5,513 nucleotides of DNA, from positions 1-5,513 of the forward strand of contig SLSB01000058.1 in NCBI GenBank assembly GCA_007130675.1. Reading direction: 5' to 3'. The number at the start of each line of letters is the position of its first letter. Within the stretch, counting starts at the first letter, position 1. The DNA comes from Candidatus Hydrogenedentota bacterium (lineage in GTDB: Bacteria > Hydrogenedentota > Hydrogenedentia > Hydrogenedentales > SLHB01). Under the pieces are notes generated by a model. It worked only from the letters and a program-made list of their open reading frames with translations. It searched no databases and was not told where the DNA came from. Shown piece by piece: positions 4,736-5,513 of this stretch. The position numbers and the translations under genes were made by a program.

Positions 4736-5513
4736 ATGATGAATCCGAGACTCATCGCGCCGTTGCTGTTCGCCATCTCTGCTTCAACCGTTTGGGGACT
4801 CTCGGCAAATGCAAGCGAGTCTTCCGAAGATAATGGGGCCGTAGCTGCCCTCCCCCAAATTGAACGGCGGGCCGTGACTGTCGATATTGACGTAGGAGAG
4901 ACGGTCACGGTAACCCTTACGGATGGCTCGGAGACCGAAGTCACGGTGTTCGAGGTCGAGGAAGAACGCGACCCAATACGCGGTGTGTTGCGGCGGGCCG
5001 ATGTGACCCTCGAAATCAACGGAGAACCCGTTACGCTATCGGCCGGGCTGTATAATCTGCCCGTGGCGGTGGCGGGCGTGCGGGTGGATTGTCCCGTCAC
5101 GCTAGGCTACATGGTGCGCAGTGGCACTGACCGCTGGGGCATCGAAAAGGATGTCCGCCTTCGTTTCTGGCCTGGCGAGGGTCCGCTGACGGCCCCCGGC
5201 ACCTTCTGCTACCCGATTCGCCAGAAGTTGTTCGCGTCAGCCACATACTTCGACAACGAGCCGGTGGACGGCGGCAATCAGATAGCTGAGACCGTTTATT
5301 ACCACTCAGGGGTCGACTTCGGGGCGATGGAGGGCGTGACGGAGGCGCTGGCCGCGGCCGACATGCTCGTGGTGTCCGCGCGCGGCGAAACAATGCCGGA
5401 ATACGAGGAGAATTCGCCCGTGCGGCCGCGCGGCGACGTGCTGTACATGCTGGATGGCCGGGGCTGGTACTACCGCTACAGTCATTTTCACACGATTTAT
5501 GATTCGATACAGC
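4736..5513 (+). CDS. Secreted M23 family zinc metallopeptidase (3' end outside window)
   Basis: The frame stays open to the last base, giving 259 visible residues. A Sec-type signal peptide is evident: Arg5, a hydrophobic core (about 6-23) and likely cleavage after ANA (24-26), so the product should act in the periplasm or outside the cell. Residues about 45-150 are rich in beta-forming residues and match no family I recognise. The catalytic domain begins near 155; HSGVDFG (190-196) is the HxxxD zinc motif of LytM/lysostaphin-type peptidases (His190, Asp194), and WYYRYSH (244-250) matches the Y-x-H motif, giving a catalytic-type His250. The final HxH zinc motif should lie beyond the window. 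M23 enzymes usually cut peptidoglycan peptide cross-links; some are catalytically dead regulators. Cys119 and Cys158 could form a disulfide. ATG 4736 and 4739 are both possible starts. The gene has its own promoter at 4590-4619. Confidence 0.85.
   Translation, partial: MMNPRLIAPLLFAISASTVWGLSANASESSEDNGAVAALPQIERRAVTVDIDVGETVTVTLTDGSETEVTVFEVEEERDPIRGVLRRADVTLEINGEPVTLSAGLYNLPVAVAGVRVDCPVTLGYMVRSGTDRWGIEKDVRLRFWPGEGPLTAPGTFCYPIRQKLFASATYFDNEPVDGGNQIAETVYYHSGVDFGAMEGVTEALAAADMLVVSARGETMPEYEENSPVRPRGDVLYMLDGRGWYYRYSHFHTIYDSIQ

Noticed and set aside
3922..4833. 303-codon plus-strand open frame overlapping the tandem-HD gene and the start of the M23 gene
   Set aside because: Its translation is low in recognisable motifs and rich in Arg, Ser, Trp and Pro. 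It is out of frame with the clear HD-GYP motifs and runs across the intergenic region and promoter.
4736..5513. Minus-strand frames opposite the M23 gene (for example 4636-5100 and 5097-5393)
   Set aside because: They are antisense to a frame with a ribosome site, a signal peptide and M23 zinc motifs. Their translations are Arg/Ser/Pro-rich with no recognisable domain.
1..5513. Mobile element, defence island, CRISPR or prophage content
   Set aside because: No transposase, integrase, spaced repeats, tRNA-adjacent attachment site or defence-type domain was seen. The content is housekeeping, signalling and wall enzymes.

Overview
This is a gene-dense bacterial window of fairly high GC content. 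Every supported gene lies on the + strand. No tRNA, rRNA, CRISPR array, insertion sequence or phage-like gene was seen. The organism cannot be named from the sequence. The likely picture is a free-living, cell-wall-bearing bacterium, because the window encodes peptidoglycan-processing enzymes, an HD-GYP protein that suggests cyclic-di-GMP turnover, and a secreted M23 peptidase. A deep-branching Gram-negative lineage of the kind known mainly from environmental genomes would fit, but that is inference.

Positions 1-3115 look like one operon. It holds the 3' end of alaS (alanyl-tRNA synthetase), ruvX/yqgF (RNase H-like Holliday-junction resolvase or rRNA-processing protein), mltG (membrane-bound endolytic murein transglycosylase) and a xylose-isomerase-like TIM-barrel protein. 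Gaps are 26 and 7 nt, and the last pair overlaps by 11 nt. The order alaS-ruvX-mltG recurs in distant bacteria, so this is a conserved housekeeping neighbourhood. The TIM-barrel gene is the less predictable passenger. A perfect 7-bp hairpin holds the alaS stop codon in its loop.

Positions 3116-3242 are a short intergenic region with a possible promoter and a very strong Shine-Dalgarno sequence. They lead into a 425-residue cytosolic protein (3243-4520) with two HD-type metal-dependent phosphohydrolase domains in tandem. The second is a full HD-GYP domain. The first keeps the apparent metal ligands but lacks the GYP signature.

Positions 4521-4735 are a 215-nt intergenic region. It contains small inverted repeats, an imperfect repeat of the preceding gene's 3' end, a convincing sigma-70-type promoter with a perfect TATAAT, and a leader of about 110 nt. 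It precedes a gene (4736 to beyond the window end) for a secreted M23 (LytM/lysostaphin-type) zinc peptidase with an N-terminal region of unrecognised family. The window ends inside its catalytic domain.

No clearly new multi-gene system is visible. The points most worth following are the duplicated HD architecture, the complete endonuclease IV-like ligand set in the TIM-barrel protein, and the unrecognised N-terminal region of the M23 protein.
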